This document shows positions 50,527 to 60,183 of a DNA stretch of 64,000 bases, in pieces. The notes under the pieces are model-generated. The model was given only the letters and a program-made list of their open reading frames with translations. It ran no database searches and was not told where the DNA came from. The translations under genes and the position numbers were made by a program. This DNA comes from MVRV01 sp964646755 (GTDB lineage: Bacteria; Desulfobacterota; Syntrophia; Syntrophales; Smithellaceae): contig CAZYIE010000006.1 in NCBI GenBank assembly GCA_964646755.1, positions 40,303 through 104,302 on the forward strand, written 5' to 3'. The stretch's first letter is position 1. Each line of letters starts with the position of its first letter.

Positions 50527-52725
50527 ATGATTAAAAACAAGAATTTTTTTCCTGTCCTTGTCTCTACATTTTTTTTTATTGCATTAACACTGACAGCAAC
50601 AGTTGCTGGGGCCGAAAAGTCCATAATACAGGAAGCTCTTCCTCTCATCGCCGATAATTATATTGATCAGACGGAAATGTCCTTTCTGGCCGCACAGGCT
50701 CTCGAAGGCGCCAGGTTAAAACTGCAACAGGATAAAAGGGATGTAAACACCATGAACGCTGTGCCCGCGAATCTCGGACAGGATAAAAACGCAGTCATTG
50801 TTTTTATTCAAGACAGCCTCACTAAATTATCAAACCAATCCGGCATCTCTTATCAGGAACTGGAATATGCCGCCCTGAAGAATCTAACGATCTCCCTCGA
50901 CCCGCATAGTGATTTTTTAACACCACAGGAAATGAAAGAACTGGTAACTGCTCAAAAAGGTGTTTTTGCCGGAGTCGGCATGGAAGTTGGCATAAAAGAT
51001 AATATACTCACAGTAGTGAGTCCCATTGACGATTCTCCGGCTCTGGCAGCCGGTATTTTAGCCGGAGACCATATTTTGCAGATTGACAATACACCCACAA
51101 AGAATCTCTCGATCATGCAAGCGGTGAATTTGATTCGAGGTGAATCAGGAAGCATCGTAAGAATTCTTGTGATGCGCAGGGGGTTCGATAAATCCCGGGA
51201 ATTTGCCATCAGGCGAGCTTTAATTAATATCAAAAGCGTTAAATACAGGCAATTGGAAGAAGGAATCGGCTATCTGCGCATAACTTCATTTCAGAATAAT
51301 ACTTCCGATAAAGTAGAAGAAGCGCTCAACGCATTGGGCTCCCGCCAGCAGAAACTAAAGGGTTTGGTCATTGACTTGCGTAACAATCCGGGCGGACTAC
51401 TCGACCAATCAGTAAAAGTAGCCGATAAATTTATCGATAACGATCTGATTATAAGCGTCAAAGGAAGAGCCGCTAATTCGGAAGCTAAACATACCGGAAA
51501 AACTTTGGGCACACATCCCCCCTACCCTATCATTATTCTGATTAACAATGGCAGCGCCAGCGCCTCGGAAATTTTTTCAGGTAGCATGCATTCTTATGGC
51601 AAGGCAGTGCTGGCCGGAGAAAAGACATACGGAAAGGGATCTGTGCAGACAATCTACAACTTATCGGACGGTTCCGGATTGAAACTGACAACCCACCGTT
51701 ATTATCTACCGCAGGGTCAGCCCGTCGGACAGGGTATTAATCCGGATGTTGTTCTTGCCGAAAAAACAGGTGAAGACTATCCTCTGACTGTCGCCCAAAA
51801 CATTTTGCAAAAAGCGATTAAAAGCGCGTACTCGGCAAACTTTGATCAATTAATCATGCTCGCCAGGCAGACGGCACAGACCTCTACGCCTTCAGCACAG
51901 GTTAATGCCTCAGCGGATAAAGTTACTGCACGGCAAACCAATCCAACAACAATCACCATGGAAAAGCCATCTTTTACAGTTGCCGAAAGAATATGGACGG
52001 AAAATGATCTGGCCGTAATTATCGGCGTCGAAAAATATCAGGATTTGCCGCGAGCCGAATATTCAGCAAAAGACGCCCGTCTTGTTAAAGATTATCTGAT
52101 TTCCCTGGGATTAAAAGAACGCAATGTTGAGCTTTTGTTAAACGAACGGGCAACTCTCTCCAGCATTAAAAAAACATTGGAGACCTGGTTGCCTAACCGC
52201 ACGAAGAAAAACAGCCGCGTGCTGATTTACTATTCGGGGCACGGAGCACCGGAGGCCGCTTCCGGCGATGCCTATCTGGTTCCTTATGACGGCGATCCCA
52301 ATTATCTCAGCGATACCGGTTATCCTCTCCAGCGCCTGTATGAGAAGCTGGGACGCTTACCCGTAAAGGAAGTAATCGTTGTGCTTGATTCCTGCTTTTC
52401 GGGAGCGGGCGGCAGAAGTGTGCTGGCTAAAGGCGCTCGCCCTCTGGTGATGATGGCGGAGACGCCGGTTATCGGCACCAACATGGTTGTTCTTTCTGCC
52501 GCAGAAGGAAGTCAGATCAGCACCTCTTCTCCGGATAAAGGTCACGGCCTTTTCACTTATTATTTCTTAAAAGCTTTAAATGACGGCAAGAAAAATATCG
52601 CTGATATTTACGATTATATCAAACCACAGGTAGAGGACGACGCCAAAGCACTCAACGTCCGGCAAACACCGCAAATAAGCCCCAAAGTGGAAAAACTCCA
52701 GAAGAAATTTTATCTGAGGAATTAA
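50527..52725 (+). CDS. Exported S41 (CtpA-like) peptidase fused to a caspase (C14) domain
   Basis: A 732-residue protein with a signal peptide (about 1-29, FFFIALTLTATVAGA). Residues 145-215 form a PDZ domain (GVFAGVGMEVGIKDN), followed by the S41 protease core: DLRNNPGG (283-290), the catalytic serine S345 in NGSASASEIF and the lysine K370 in KTYGKGSVQ, 25 apart as in Prc/CtpA. A low-complexity Thr/Ser linker (about 445-490) leads to a caspase-like p20 domain with LAVIIGVEKYQDLP, the histidine H572 in YYSGHGAP and the cysteine C623 in VVLDSCFSGAGG. Both catalytic sets look intact. A gene for a DUF4384-like protein starts 1 base after its stop. The likely site is the periplasm. Confidence 0.87.
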   Translation: MIKNKNFFPVLVSTFFFIALTLTATVAGAEKSIIQEALPLIADNYIDQTEMSFLAAQALEGARLKLQQDKRDVNTMNAVPANLGQDKNAVIVFIQDSLTKLSNQSGISYQELEYAALKNLTISLDPHSDFLTPQEMKELVTAQKGVFAGVGMEVGIKDNILTVVSPIDDSPALAAGILAGDHILQIDNTPTKNLSIMQAVNLIRGESGSIVRILVMRRGFDKSREFAIRRALINIKSVKYRQLEEGIGYLRITSFQNNTSDKVEEALNALGSRQQKLKGLVIDLRNNPGGLLDQSVKVADKFIDNDLIISVKGRAANSEAKHTGKTLGTHPPYPIIILINNGSASASEIFSGSMHSYGKAVLAGEKTYGKGSVQTIYNLSDGSGLKLTTHRYYLPQGQPVGQGINPDVVLAEKTGEDYPLTVAQNILQKAIKSAYSANFDQLIMLARQTAQTSTPSAQVNASADKVTARQTNPTTITMEKPSFTVAERIWTENDLAVIIGVEKYQDLPRAEYSAKDARLVKDYLISLGLKERNVELLLNERATLSSIKKTLETWLPNRTKKNSRVLIYYSGHGAPEAASGDAYLVPYDGDPNYLSDTGYPLQRLYEKLGRLPVKEVIVVLDSCFSGAGGRSVLAKGARPLVMMAETPVIGTNMVVLSAAEGSQISTSSPDKGHGLFTYYFLKALNDGKKNIADIYDYIKPQVEDDAKALNVRQTPQISPKVEKLQKKFYLRN

Positions 52726-52726
52726 T

Positions 52727-53566
52727 ATGAAAAAAATATTTATATCTGCATTTATTCCGACCGGCATGGTCATTTTATTCCTATTTGCTGCTTCCTTAAC
52801 TGCAGCTGCCGAAAAAGCCCTCTGGGTAACAGCCCTAGGAGAAGCATTGCAGGGGGAAACGGAAACACCCAAAGAAGTTATTCAACGAGCAAAGCGCGAT
52901 GCCCAGAGCAAGGCCATCGAACAGGCCACCGGAGTATTTCTAAAATCACACACATTAGTCCAGAACAGCCAGGTTGCGGATGATTTGATCTATGCTGCCG
53001 TCCGGGGAACAATAAAAGAAATGAGCGTGTTAAGCTCGGGTTGGGATAAGCAGGATCGCAACTTATATCAGATCAGGATCAAAGCCCTGGTGGAGCCGTT
53101 ATATCCCGAAAAGGGAAAAGGGCTTTCGGCCAAACTTAATCTTTCCAAAACATCACTTAAGGAAGGAGAAGAAGTTAAAATCTATTATGAAACAAATAGC
53201 GACTGCTATCTTTATCTCTTTTCCATCGCTGCGGACGGCTCTGTGACCTTGCTGTTCCCCAATTCTCAAAACCAGGAAAATAAAATCGCCGGCGGGAAAG
53301 TTTACGAATTCCCGGCAGCACAGAGCAACATCCGTCTTAAAGCAATGTTTCTACCCAATTTCCGCGGCAAAACCGCTGATGAGAAGATAAAACTTATTGC
53401 CACTAAGAATAAAGAAAATCTTCTGCCTTTGGGTTTTAAAGAAGGAATGTTTCATGCTTATGATGCCAACTCCACCGGCCTGATCAGCGAGCTGGTCAAA
53501 AAACTAAATACAATTGAACCCACCGAATGGGCGGAGGCCACCGCCGAATATGTTATTCAACGGTAA
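52727..53566 (+). CDS. Exported DUF4384-like partner of the caspase fusion
   Basis: A 279-residue protein with a signal peptide (about 8-29, ending TAAAEK). The first part (about 30-120) resembles exported LPP20/FlgT-like domains (EVIQRAKRDAQSKAIEQATG). The second (about 125-235) fits DUF4384: LSAKLNLSKTSLKEGEEVKI, CYLYLFSIAADGSVTLLFPN and the strand-rich remainder. Such domains are often found near bacterial caspase-like proteases. The one-base gap from the protease gene indicates translational coupling and joint action. Confidence 0.72.
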   Translation: MKKIFISAFIPTGMVILFLFAASLTAAAEKALWVTALGEALQGETETPKEVIQRAKRDAQSKAIEQATGVFLKSHTLVQNSQVADDLIYAAVRGTIKEMSVLSSGWDKQDRNLYQIRIKALVEPLYPEKGKGLSAKLNLSKTSLKEGEEVKIYYETNSDCYLYLFSIAADGSVTLLFPNSQNQENKIAGGKVYEFPAAQSNIRLKAMFLPNFRGKTADEKIKLIATKNKENLLPLGFKEGMFHAYDANSTGLISELVKKLNTIEPTEWAEATAEYVIQR

Positions 53567-53714
53567 AAACAAGGTTTAAGGCTGATGACAGACAGCGACA
53601 TCTTAACATTTTGCGGCATATCTTTCATGGGCATAAAAATGCTTTTTCATATGTTTTTTCAATACCGTATGGCAAGGTTCAATAAACAAAATCTGCAATA
53701 GAGGAGCTTTGAAT

Positions 53715-55469
53715 ATGGCACAAAACAACTCTTCCAGAAAAATAAGCAGAAGAAAATTTTTAGAAATATCCGCCCTGGCTACGACGGGGATTCTCACCGG
53801 CCTTCCCACCGTTGAAGCCTCAACACCCACTGCCGAACTGGTTTTGACAAACGGGAAAATTATCACCGTGGATGCCAAAAACTCCATTGTGGAAGGAGTG
53901 GCAATCAGAGGCGGTAAAATTCTGGATACGGGAGCAACGGAAAAAATTGCCAAACATATAGGAACTTCGACAAAAGTTATTGATCTTCATGGAAAAACGG
54001 TAACACCGGGTTTGATTGATTCCCATGCTCATCTTCCACCGTTCGGGTTGAGAGAATCCGACTCATGGGTAAAAATCCAAGGAATGGTGTCTAAAGAAGA
54101 GATACTGGAGGCACTGGCTGAAAAGGCCCGAAAACTGCCTAGAGGAAGGTGGATACCTGCATGGGGTATTGAAGATTATTCACTTTCTTATTTCAACAAA
54201 GAAGAGCTGGATAAGATAACAAAAGAACATCCAATGCTTGTAGTGCACACCTCAGGCCAATGGGGATTTGCCAATAGTCTGGCATTAAAGATAGCCGGAA
54301 TAGACGGCAATACCGCGAGTCCGCCGGGAAGTGAAGTAAAAATGAAAGTCTTTGAGAAAGAGCCGACGGGGCTCCTTATTCATTATCCAGCCCTCTACCT
54401 CGTGAGAAAGCACATGCCAATACTAAGTGACGAAGAGGCAAGGGCATGTATACTTCATGCAGCGGAACTCTATGCCCGAGAAGGGGTCACCACGATCCAT
54501 GATAATTTCCTCATGGTTGCAGAAATTGGTGCGACACAATTCATCAGTGCCTACATCGACCTTTTACAAACAAAGACACTCCCGACGAGGATCAAGCTCT
54601 GGCCGTACCTTCCTAACCTCAAAGAAGCTACGCTGGTAATGGACGACATTTTCACAAGAAAAGATCCGCCGACTGATTCTCCTGTCCGGAATATCTGCGC
54701 CCTGCGCCGGAATTTACCGGGACTTTTTGCCGAAATGTGGGGAGGTTTAAAAATCGCCGTCGACGGCTCGGCATATACCAGTCTTTGGTACAACAATCCA
54801 CGGGCCCTGCCGCTGCACTCCACGGCAAATCTCAAGGCGATGGTGACGATGTTTAACAGAGCAGACCAGCAGATTAGTGTACACGTGGTGGGAGACAAGG
54901 CGGTGGACCTCTTTCTTGACTCGGTCGAGGCAGCGCAGACAGACCACAGACGAAACGATGCCAGACATCGCATTGAACATGCCATCCTCCCCCGATCGGG
55001 CTCTCTGGAGCGTATTAAGAGATTGGGCATTGTCGTCTCAACACATCCTCAATTCATTTATTCCTGGGGCGACCAATGGAAAATGAAAAACAAGGAAATG
55101 GGGATACCTCTGAACAGTTATCTCAATGCCGGCATTCCTGTGGCGTTTGGAGCTGATCCGCCTGCTTTTCCTTTATACCAGCCGCAAATAGCCCTCTGGC
55201 AGGCCGTAAAGAGAACAACTCAAGCGGGAGTCCACTTAGATTCGGCAGAAAGCATCACCATTGCGCAAGCGTTAAGGATGCAGACGATGGGAAGCGCTTA
55301 TGCGGGTTTTCAGGAAAAAGAAATCGGTTCCCTAGAGGCAGGCAAACTCGCCGACATGGTTATTTGGGATCGCGATTTTTACAGTATTCCCAAAGATGAT
55401 ATAAAGAATGCCAAAGCAGTCATGACCTTTGTGGGCGGAAAAGTTGTGTACGAAAAGAAGGCCGGTTAA
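53715..55469 (+). CDS. Tat-exported amidohydrolase (YtcJ-like)
   Basis: A 584-residue amidohydrolase-3 family enzyme with a Tat signal KISRRKFLEISALATTGIL and start at ATG 53715 after AGAGGAGCTTTGAAT. Metal ligands appear as DSHAHLPPFG (about 103-112), HVVGDKAVDLFLD and RHRIEHAILP; the C-terminal GSLEAGKLADMVIWDRDF is the usual return strand. YtcJ relatives act on amides, N-acyl amino acids or similar; the substrate is unknown. Tat export of such an enzyme is uncommon but known. Confidence 0.78.
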   Translation: MAQNNSSRKISRRKFLEISALATTGILTGLPTVEASTPTAELVLTNGKIITVDAKNSIVEGVAIRGGKILDTGATEKIAKHIGTSTKVIDLHGKTVTPGLIDSHAHLPPFGLRESDSWVKIQGMVSKEEILEALAEKARKLPRGRWIPAWGIEDYSLSYFNKEELDKITKEHPMLVVHTSGQWGFANSLALKIAGIDGNTASPPGSEVKMKVFEKEPTGLLIHYPALYLVRKHMPILSDEEARACILHAAELYAREGVTTIHDNFLMVAEIGATQFISAYIDLLQTKTLPTRIKLWPYLPNLKEATLVMDDIFTRKDPPTDSPVRNICALRRNLPGLFAEMWGGLKIAVDGSAYTSLWYNNPRALPLHSTANLKAMVTMFNRADQQISVHVVGDKAVDLFLDSVEAAQTDHRRNDARHRIEHAILPRSGSLERIKRLGIVVSTHPQFIYSWGDQWKMKNKEMGIPLNSYLNAGIPVAFGADPPAFPLYQPQIALWQAVKRTTQAGVHLDSAESITIAQALRMQTMGSAYAGFQEKEIGSLEAGKLADMVIWDRDFYSIPKDDIKNAKAVMTFVGGKVVYEKKAG

Positions 55470-55520
55470 TTTTCCTTGCTCATCAATTGAAGTTGAGATT
55501 TCTAAACTAATTGTGCTTTT

Positions 55521-55551
55521 TACAGTTGCTTGACTCGAACAAACAGCTGTA
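55521..55551. terminator. Weak hairpin between convergent genes
   Basis: TACAGTTG (55521-55528) and CAGCTGTA (55544-55551) pair with one mismatch, between the ends of the amidohydrolase and EF-hand genes. No T run follows directly. Confidence 0.3.
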
Positions 55552-55626
55552 ACCGCCGTATAAAAATAATGAACGGGAAACTTTTCTTAAAACCAATAGC
55601 AGTTTGGGATGATAATATTTCCGCTT

Positions 55627-56055
55627 CTAAAAACTAAAAATCATCAGCGGCGAAACAGGAGTTGATTTTAAATTTTTCGGATTGATACCGTCTTTTATGT
55701 CATTCCATTCTTTTTGATCGATGTAACCATCATTGTCTTTATCCAGAAACTTAAATCTTTTTTCCGCGGCCTGGGCGAATTCCTCTTTAGATATTTTGCC
55801 GTCTTTATTGGTATCTGCTTCCTGCATAAACTTTTCTATAGCAACTTTATCAGTGGCCTGGAGTTCATCTTTGATAAGAGATCCGTCTTTGTTTTTATCA
55901 AGGTTATTAAAAGTCTTGGCGGCGGCACCATTGTATTCCTTTTTGCTGACTTTGCCGTCATTATTCTTATCAATTTTCTTAAAATCGCTGTCCGCTGCGA
56001 AACTTATCGCCGTGCAAAAGAACATGATCAGAAGAGACATCAATATTTTCTTCAT
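55627..56055 (-). CDS. Exported EF-hand calcium-binding protein
   Basis: A 142-residue protein with a signal peptide (MSLLIMFFCTAISFA) and four EF-hand loops: DKNNDGKVSKKE, DKNKDGSLIKDE, DTNKDGKISKEE and DKDNDGYIDQKE, each with the required acidic positions, though the second loop's isoleucine-lysine spacing varies. It would bind about four Ca2+ in the periplasm or outside. The C-terminus is PLMIFSF, ending in aromatic residues. Its partner is unknown. Confidence 0.8.
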   Translation of the reverse strand: MKKILMSLLIMFFCTAISFAADSDFKKIDKNNDGKVSKKEYNGAAAKTFNNLDKNKDGSLIKDELQATDKVAIEKFMQEADTNKDGKISKEEFAQAAEKRFKFLDKDNDGYIDQKEWNDIKDGINPKNLKSTPVSPLMIFSF

Positions 56056-56120
56056 ATAAAAACCTCTTTTTCTGTTATGCGATTTGAATAAAAGTTAACA
56101 GCAGACAAATATTCCATCAA

Positions 56121-57536
56121 TTACTTTTTTGACAAATATTCGTCGATAGCCTGGGCGGCTTTGCGGCCGGCGCCCATAGCTAAAATGACCGTGGCCGAAC
56201 CGGTGACAATATCGCCGCCGGCATAAATGCCTTCACGGCTCGTAAGCCCTGATTCATCCTTAGTCACAATATAGCCTTTTTTGTTAGTCTCCAAGCCGGG
56301 TGTCGTTGCCGGTATGATGGGATTGGCCATCGTCCCCACGGCAACAACGACGGTATCAACGTCAATTATATATTCGGAATCTTTGATAGGCACGGGGCTT
56401 CTGCGGCCGGAGGCATCCGGTTCACCCAGTTCCATTTTGAGGCATTTCATGCCGGTTACCCATCCGGCATCATTACCGATATATTCCACCGGTGCAGTCA
56501 GCATCAGGAATTCCACGCCCTCTTCCTGCGCGTGATGAACTTCTTCTTTTCGGGCAGGCATTTCCACATCGGTACGGCGATAAATAATCATTGCCCTCTC
56601 GGCCCCCAGCCGTAATGCCGTCCGCACGGAGTCCATGGCCACATTGCCGCCACCGACAACAGCGACGCGCTTGCCGCGCACAATCGGCGTATCATACTCG
56701 GGGAATAAATAAGCTTTCATTAAATTGGAACGAGTTAAATATTCATTAGCGGAATAAATACCGCTTAAATTTTCACCGGGAATATCCATAAAAACGGGAG
56801 CGCCTGCGCCCACGCCGATAAAGACGGCGTTAAACCCTTCGGCAAAAAGCTCATCGATAGTTTTAGTGCGGCCAATGACGAAATTTGTTTCGATCTTTAC
56901 GCCCAGCTTACGCAGGTATTCAACTTCTGCTTCTACAATCGCTTTCGGCAGACGAAATTCGGGAATGCCGTAGACCAGCACACCGCCTGCTTTATGCAAA
57001 GCTTCAAAAATAGTTACATCATAACCCAGCCCCACCAGATCACCGGCAATTGTTAGACCCGAAGGACCGGCACCGGCTATTGCTATTTTCTTACCATTGG
57101 ATTTAACTGCCGGCGGAATTCCGACATTGCCGCTGTTGCGCTCAAAATCAGCAGCAAAACGCTCCAACCGGCCAATAGCTACAGGCTCGCCTTTCTTGCC
57201 TAAAATACAGAATTTCTCGCATTGATCTTCCTGAGGGCAAACACGTCCGCAAACTGCGGGCAAACCGTTTGTTTCTTTTAATTTCAAGGCTGCCTCGACA
57301 AATCGGCCTTCGGCAATTTCTTTGATAAACTCGGGGATCTTTACATCCACCGGACAGCCTGCTATACATCCCGGCTTCTTGCACTGGATACAGCGTTTTG
57401 CTTCCGTTATTGCCGTCTGGGCCGAATAACCGAAGGGGACTTCTTCAAAATTGCGGATTCTTTTTTGGGGTTCCTGCTCGGGCATTTTCTGCCGCGGCAC
57501 TTTTTCCTTTTTTTCCTTTATCTCTTTAGTTTCCAT
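56121..57536 (-). CDS. nfnB: NfnB/GltD-like NADPH-dependent flavoprotein (transhydrogenase subunit)
   Basis: A 471-residue subunit of the bifurcating NADH-dependent ferredoxin:NADP+ oxidoreductase, or of a related sulfide dehydrogenase/glutamate synthase small subunit. ATG 57536 overlaps the partner's end by 11 bases. Four-cysteine clusters at the N-terminus (CIQCKKPGCIAGCPVDVKIP and CGRVCPQEDQC), IAGAGPSGLTIAGDL for FAD, VVGGGNVAMDSVRTA for NADPH, and the C-terminal YAGGDIVTGSATVILAMGAG are clear. Together with the upstream subunit it links the NADH, NADPH and ferredoxin pools. Confidence 0.85.
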   Translation of the reverse strand: METKEIKEKKEKVPRQKMPEQEPQKRIRNFEEVPFGYSAQTAITEAKRCIQCKKPGCIAGCPVDVKIPEFIKEIAEGRFVEAALKLKETNGLPAVCGRVCPQEDQCEKFCILGKKGEPVAIGRLERFAADFERNSGNVGIPPAVKSNGKKIAIAGAGPSGLTIAGDLVGLGYDVTIFEALHKAGGVLVYGIPEFRLPKAIVEAEVEYLRKLGVKIETNFVIGRTKTIDELFAEGFNAVFIGVGAGAPVFMDIPGENLSGIYSANEYLTRSNLMKAYLFPEYDTPIVRGKRVAVVGGGNVAMDSVRTALRLGAERAMIIYRRTDVEMPARKEEVHHAQEEGVEFLMLTAPVEYIGNDAGWVTGMKCLKMELGEPDASGRRSPVPIKDSEYIIDVDTVVVAVGTMANPIIPATTPGLETNKKGYIVTKDESGLTSREGIYAGGDIVTGSATVILAMGAGRKAAQAIDEYLSKK

Positions 57537-58362
57537 CACACCCACACTTATGATTTTCATACGCCTCGCGTTCCGGATCGCAATACATTTTCAGGCGGTT
57601 AGATAATAATTTAAAATCAACGTCATGGCCGTCAAATTCGGGACCATCGACACAAGTGAACTTTGTTTTGCCGGCCACGGCAACGCGGCACGCACCACAC
57701 ATACCGGTGGCATCAACCATAATGGAATTCAGGCTGACGATCGTCTTTATTCCGGGGGCTTTTGTGACATCACAGAGCACTTTCATCATCGGCACCGGAC
57801 CAATGGCATAGACACGATCAATTTTTTCTCCCTTGTCAATAAGCTGCTGCAAAACTGCGCTGACAAAGCCATGAAATCCATAGCTGCCGTCATCGGTAGC
57901 AACAACTAATTTGTCGGATATTTTTTCCATTTCCGTCTCCAGAATTATCAAATCCTTTGTCCGCGCACCGATAATGGAAATAACTTCATTGCCGGCTTTT
58001 TTCAAGGCGGCCGCCAGCGGATAAACAACGCCGACTCCGACGCCGCCGCCGATACAAACTACCTTGCCATAATTTTCAATTTCGGTCGGATTACCGAGTG
58101 GACCCTGTAGATCCTGCAAGGCATCGCCTGCTTTTAGCTGAGCCAGGGCTGCGGTTGTTTTGCCCACAACCTGATAGATAATGGTGATTGTTCCGGCCTG
58201 AGCATCGGAATCAACAATGGTCAGGGGAATTCGTTCGCCCTTTTCATTAATTTTCAAAATAATGAACTGGCCGGCCTGCCTTTTTTGCGCAATTACCGGA
58301 GCATCCAACACCATTTTAACTACATTTTCGGATAATTTTGTGTTTTCAATAATCTTATTCAA
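57526..58362 (-). CDS. nfnA: NfnA/SudB-like FAD/NAD(P)-binding subunit
   Basis: A 278-residue ferredoxin reductase-like subunit with a dihydroorotate-dehydrogenase-PyrK-type layout: a beta-barrel FAD domain (RIPLTIVDSDAQAGTITI), a NAD domain (VCIGGGVGVGVVYPLA, about 102-117), and a C-terminal [2Fe-2S] loop (MCGACRVAV and C in FTCVDGPEF). Its stop overlaps the start of the NfnB-like gene. It binds NADH and passes electrons in bifurcation. SudB or NfnA labels fit equally. Confidence 0.83.
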   Translation of the reverse strand: MNKIIENTKLSENVVKMVLDAPVIAQKRQAGQFIILKINEKGERIPLTIVDSDAQAGTITIIYQVVGKTTAALAQLKAGDALQDLQGPLGNPTEIENYGKVVCIGGGVGVGVVYPLAAALKKAGNEVISIIGARTKDLIILETEMEKISDKLVVATDDGSYGFHGFVSAVLQQLIDKGEKIDRVYAIGPVPMMKVLCDVTKAPGIKTIVSLNSIMVDATGMCGACRVAVAGKTKFTCVDGPEFDGHDVDFKLLSNRLKMYCDPEREAYENHKCGCDGN

Positions 58363-58507
58363 AGCTTCTTCTCTCCTGGTGTTATCAATCTCTATTTAAT
58401 ATTATCAATGTTTCTTTGAATTTCCTCTCTTAACTCACCTGATTAATGCGCTGCTTCCTAACATATCAGAGCAGAAATCGCAATTTTAAATTGCCGACAA
58501 CAAGTCA

Positions 58508-58834
58508 TTAAGAGCGAAGTAATCGGCGTTGAAGCAAATCCGCAAGATCTCTGCGCCCGTCCAGAACACAATGGATGAAAACCTTATTTGCGAATATTTG
58601 ATATATGATTCTATATGGCTTAAAATGAATCTCCAGATAATCATGAACACTTATTCTATCAAATTCCGGGGGAATATGGCCGCGCATCGCCATTGTTTCC
58701 AGACTGTTGCACACCTCTTGTGTTTTTTTAAAAACATATTCTGCTTTTTCCGCTGAATCATGCCGTAAAATATAACCATAAATTTCGAAGATATCTCCTT
58801 CGGCATCAGTAACGAGATAAACAGAGTATTTCAT
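58508..58834 (-). CDS. RelE/ParE-family toxin
   Basis: A 108-residue toxin of the RelE/ParE superfamily, with AEGDIFEIYGYILRHDSAEK at the start and the C-terminal IHFKPYRIIYQIFANKVFIH strand and DGRRDL. It overlaps the antitoxin gene by 4 bases (ATGA), antitoxin first, the usual order. It could be an mRNA interferase or gyrase inhibitor. Confidence 0.8.
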   Translation of the reverse strand: MKYSVYLVTDAEGDIFEIYGYILRHDSAEKAEYVFKKTQEVCNSLETMAMRGHIPPEFDRISVHDYLEIHFKPYRIIYQIFANKVFIHCVLDGRRDLADLLQRRLLRS

Positions 58835-59109
58835 TTTATTTCCCGGATACGTTTTTGCAAATCGTCAAAAGATTGCTTCAGCGGTTTAATGCGGCCCTCT
58901 TTAAGATTATTGGCGCTGAGTGCCAGTATTTTCAACAATGTCAAGCTTTCTTGAGATTGTTCAAAAGAGCGAATATCTTGAACAATAACTTTAGCCTCGC
59001 CATTCTGCGTTATTATCAAGGTCTTGCGATTGTCCGAAACATCTTTGATTACTTCCGAAGCATGTGCTTTGAAGTAACTTATCGGTTTTATATCTTCAGA
59101 TGGCATCAT
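58831..59109 (-). CDS. Phd/YefM-family antitoxin
   Basis: A 92-residue antitoxin beginning DIKPISYFKAHASEVIKDVS, the DNA-binding Phd/YefM N-terminal domain, followed by TLIITQNGEAKVIVQDI and a helical toxin-binding tail (KPLKQSFDDLQKRIREIK). It is likely to repress its own operon; a small AT-rich region separates it from the Flx-Hdr operon terminator. Confidence 0.82.
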   Translation of the reverse strand: MMPSEDIKPISYFKAHASEVIKDVSDNRKTLIITQNGEAKVIVQDIRSFEQSQESLTLLKILALSANNLKEGRIKPLKQSFDDLQKRIREIK

Positions 59110-59198
59110 AATTAAACCTCCATTAATTGACTATAATATAGACCGTTAATAGGTTGATAGCAAGTAAATATTTATTGTGGTGTCGCGAGTAATTGGCA

Positions 59199-59236
59199 CA
59201 AAAATAACCCATGCATCCGCTAAAGACACATGGGTT
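59199..59236 (-). terminator. Terminator of the Flx-Hdr operon
   Basis: On the minus strand AACCCATG (59236-59229) pairs with CATGGGTT (59213-59206), then ATTTTT. It lies about 95 bases after the last gene's stop. Confidence 0.5.
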
Positions 59237-59329
59237 TTATGATTGACGTATTAATATAAAAAGTTTTTTGAAGCTTAAATCTGCCTGTCTTTCACTTAGT
59301 CTTCAGCCTATAACTTTCTTTGTACTTTT

Positions 59330-60169
59330 CTAGTATTCCGGCGTCAGTTTATCCAATTCCGCGAGTGAAAATACTGGGCCGTCCTTGCAGACGTACTTAC
59401 TGCCCACGTTACAGCGCCCGCACTTGCCGATGCCGCATTTCATCCGCATTTCCAGTGAAGTTATAATGTTCTCCTTCGAGAATCCCAAATCAAAAAAGAC
59501 AGGCAGCGTAAAACGAATCATGATCGGCGGTCCGCAGATCACGGCAACAGTGTTTTCAGCGCTGGGCGCAACTTCCTTGCAAACGGTGGGGACAAAACCT
59601 TCCCTGCCCTTCCAGGTTGCATCGCCCTTATCAACCGTAACATTCATATTCAGATCTTCTCGTTTTTCCCATTCAATCAATTCGTCTTTATAAAGCAGCA
59701 AACCGGGATTGCGTGCGCCGTAAATGACCGTGATCTTGCCGAAACGTTTGCGATTCTCGCCGTAAATCATGTAATTGATCAGCGAACGCAGTGTGGTAAA
59801 TGCAAATCCGCCGCCGACAATGACAATGTTTTTGCCTTCCAGAAATTCCAGCGGCCAGGAATTACCGAGCGGCCCCCGGAGTCCCATCACTTCGCCCTCT
59901 TCCATTTCATGAAGCGCCGAAGTGACAACACCGGCTTTCTGGACAGTAAATTCTACATAGCCTTTTTGCGTCGGAGAAGAAGCGATACCGATAGGCGATT
60001 CGCCCTTTCCGTAAATAGACAGTTCGCCAAACTGGCCGGGGATATAAGCATACTTTGCTTCATCTTCTGGATTGATAAACTTGAATCGGAATGTTTTAAT
60101 GTCTTTGGTATCGACTTCAGTAATGATTTTATCCACCACAACCGGATAAGGTATATACGGGTTTTGCAT
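59330..60169 (-). CDS. FlxA-like FAD/NAD(P)-binding subunit
   Basis: A 279-residue flavoprotein of the ferredoxin-NADP reductase type, close to AsrB and FlxA. FAD motif AYIPGQFGELSIYG and PIGIASSPT, NAD motif VIVGGGFAFTTLRSLI (about 115-130), ending with the [2Fe-2S] loop MKCGIGKCGRCNVG and YVCKDGP. In Flx-Hdr systems it takes electrons from NADH for bifurcation at HdrA. It is the last gene of the operon. Confidence 0.83.
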   Translation of the reverse strand: MQNPYIPYPVVVDKIITEVDTKDIKTFRFKFINPEDEAKYAYIPGQFGELSIYGKGESPIGIASSPTQKGYVEFTVQKAGVVTSALHEMEEGEVMGLRGPLGNSWPLEFLEGKNIVIVGGGFAFTTLRSLINYMIYGENRKRFGKITVIYGARNPGLLLYKDELIEWEKREDLNMNVTVDKGDATWKGREGFVPTVCKEVAPSAENTVAVICGPPIMIRFTLPVFFDLGFSKENIITSLEMRMKCGIGKCGRCNVGSKYVCKDGPVFSLAELDKLTPEY

Positions 60170-60183
60170 TACTAACTCCCTAT

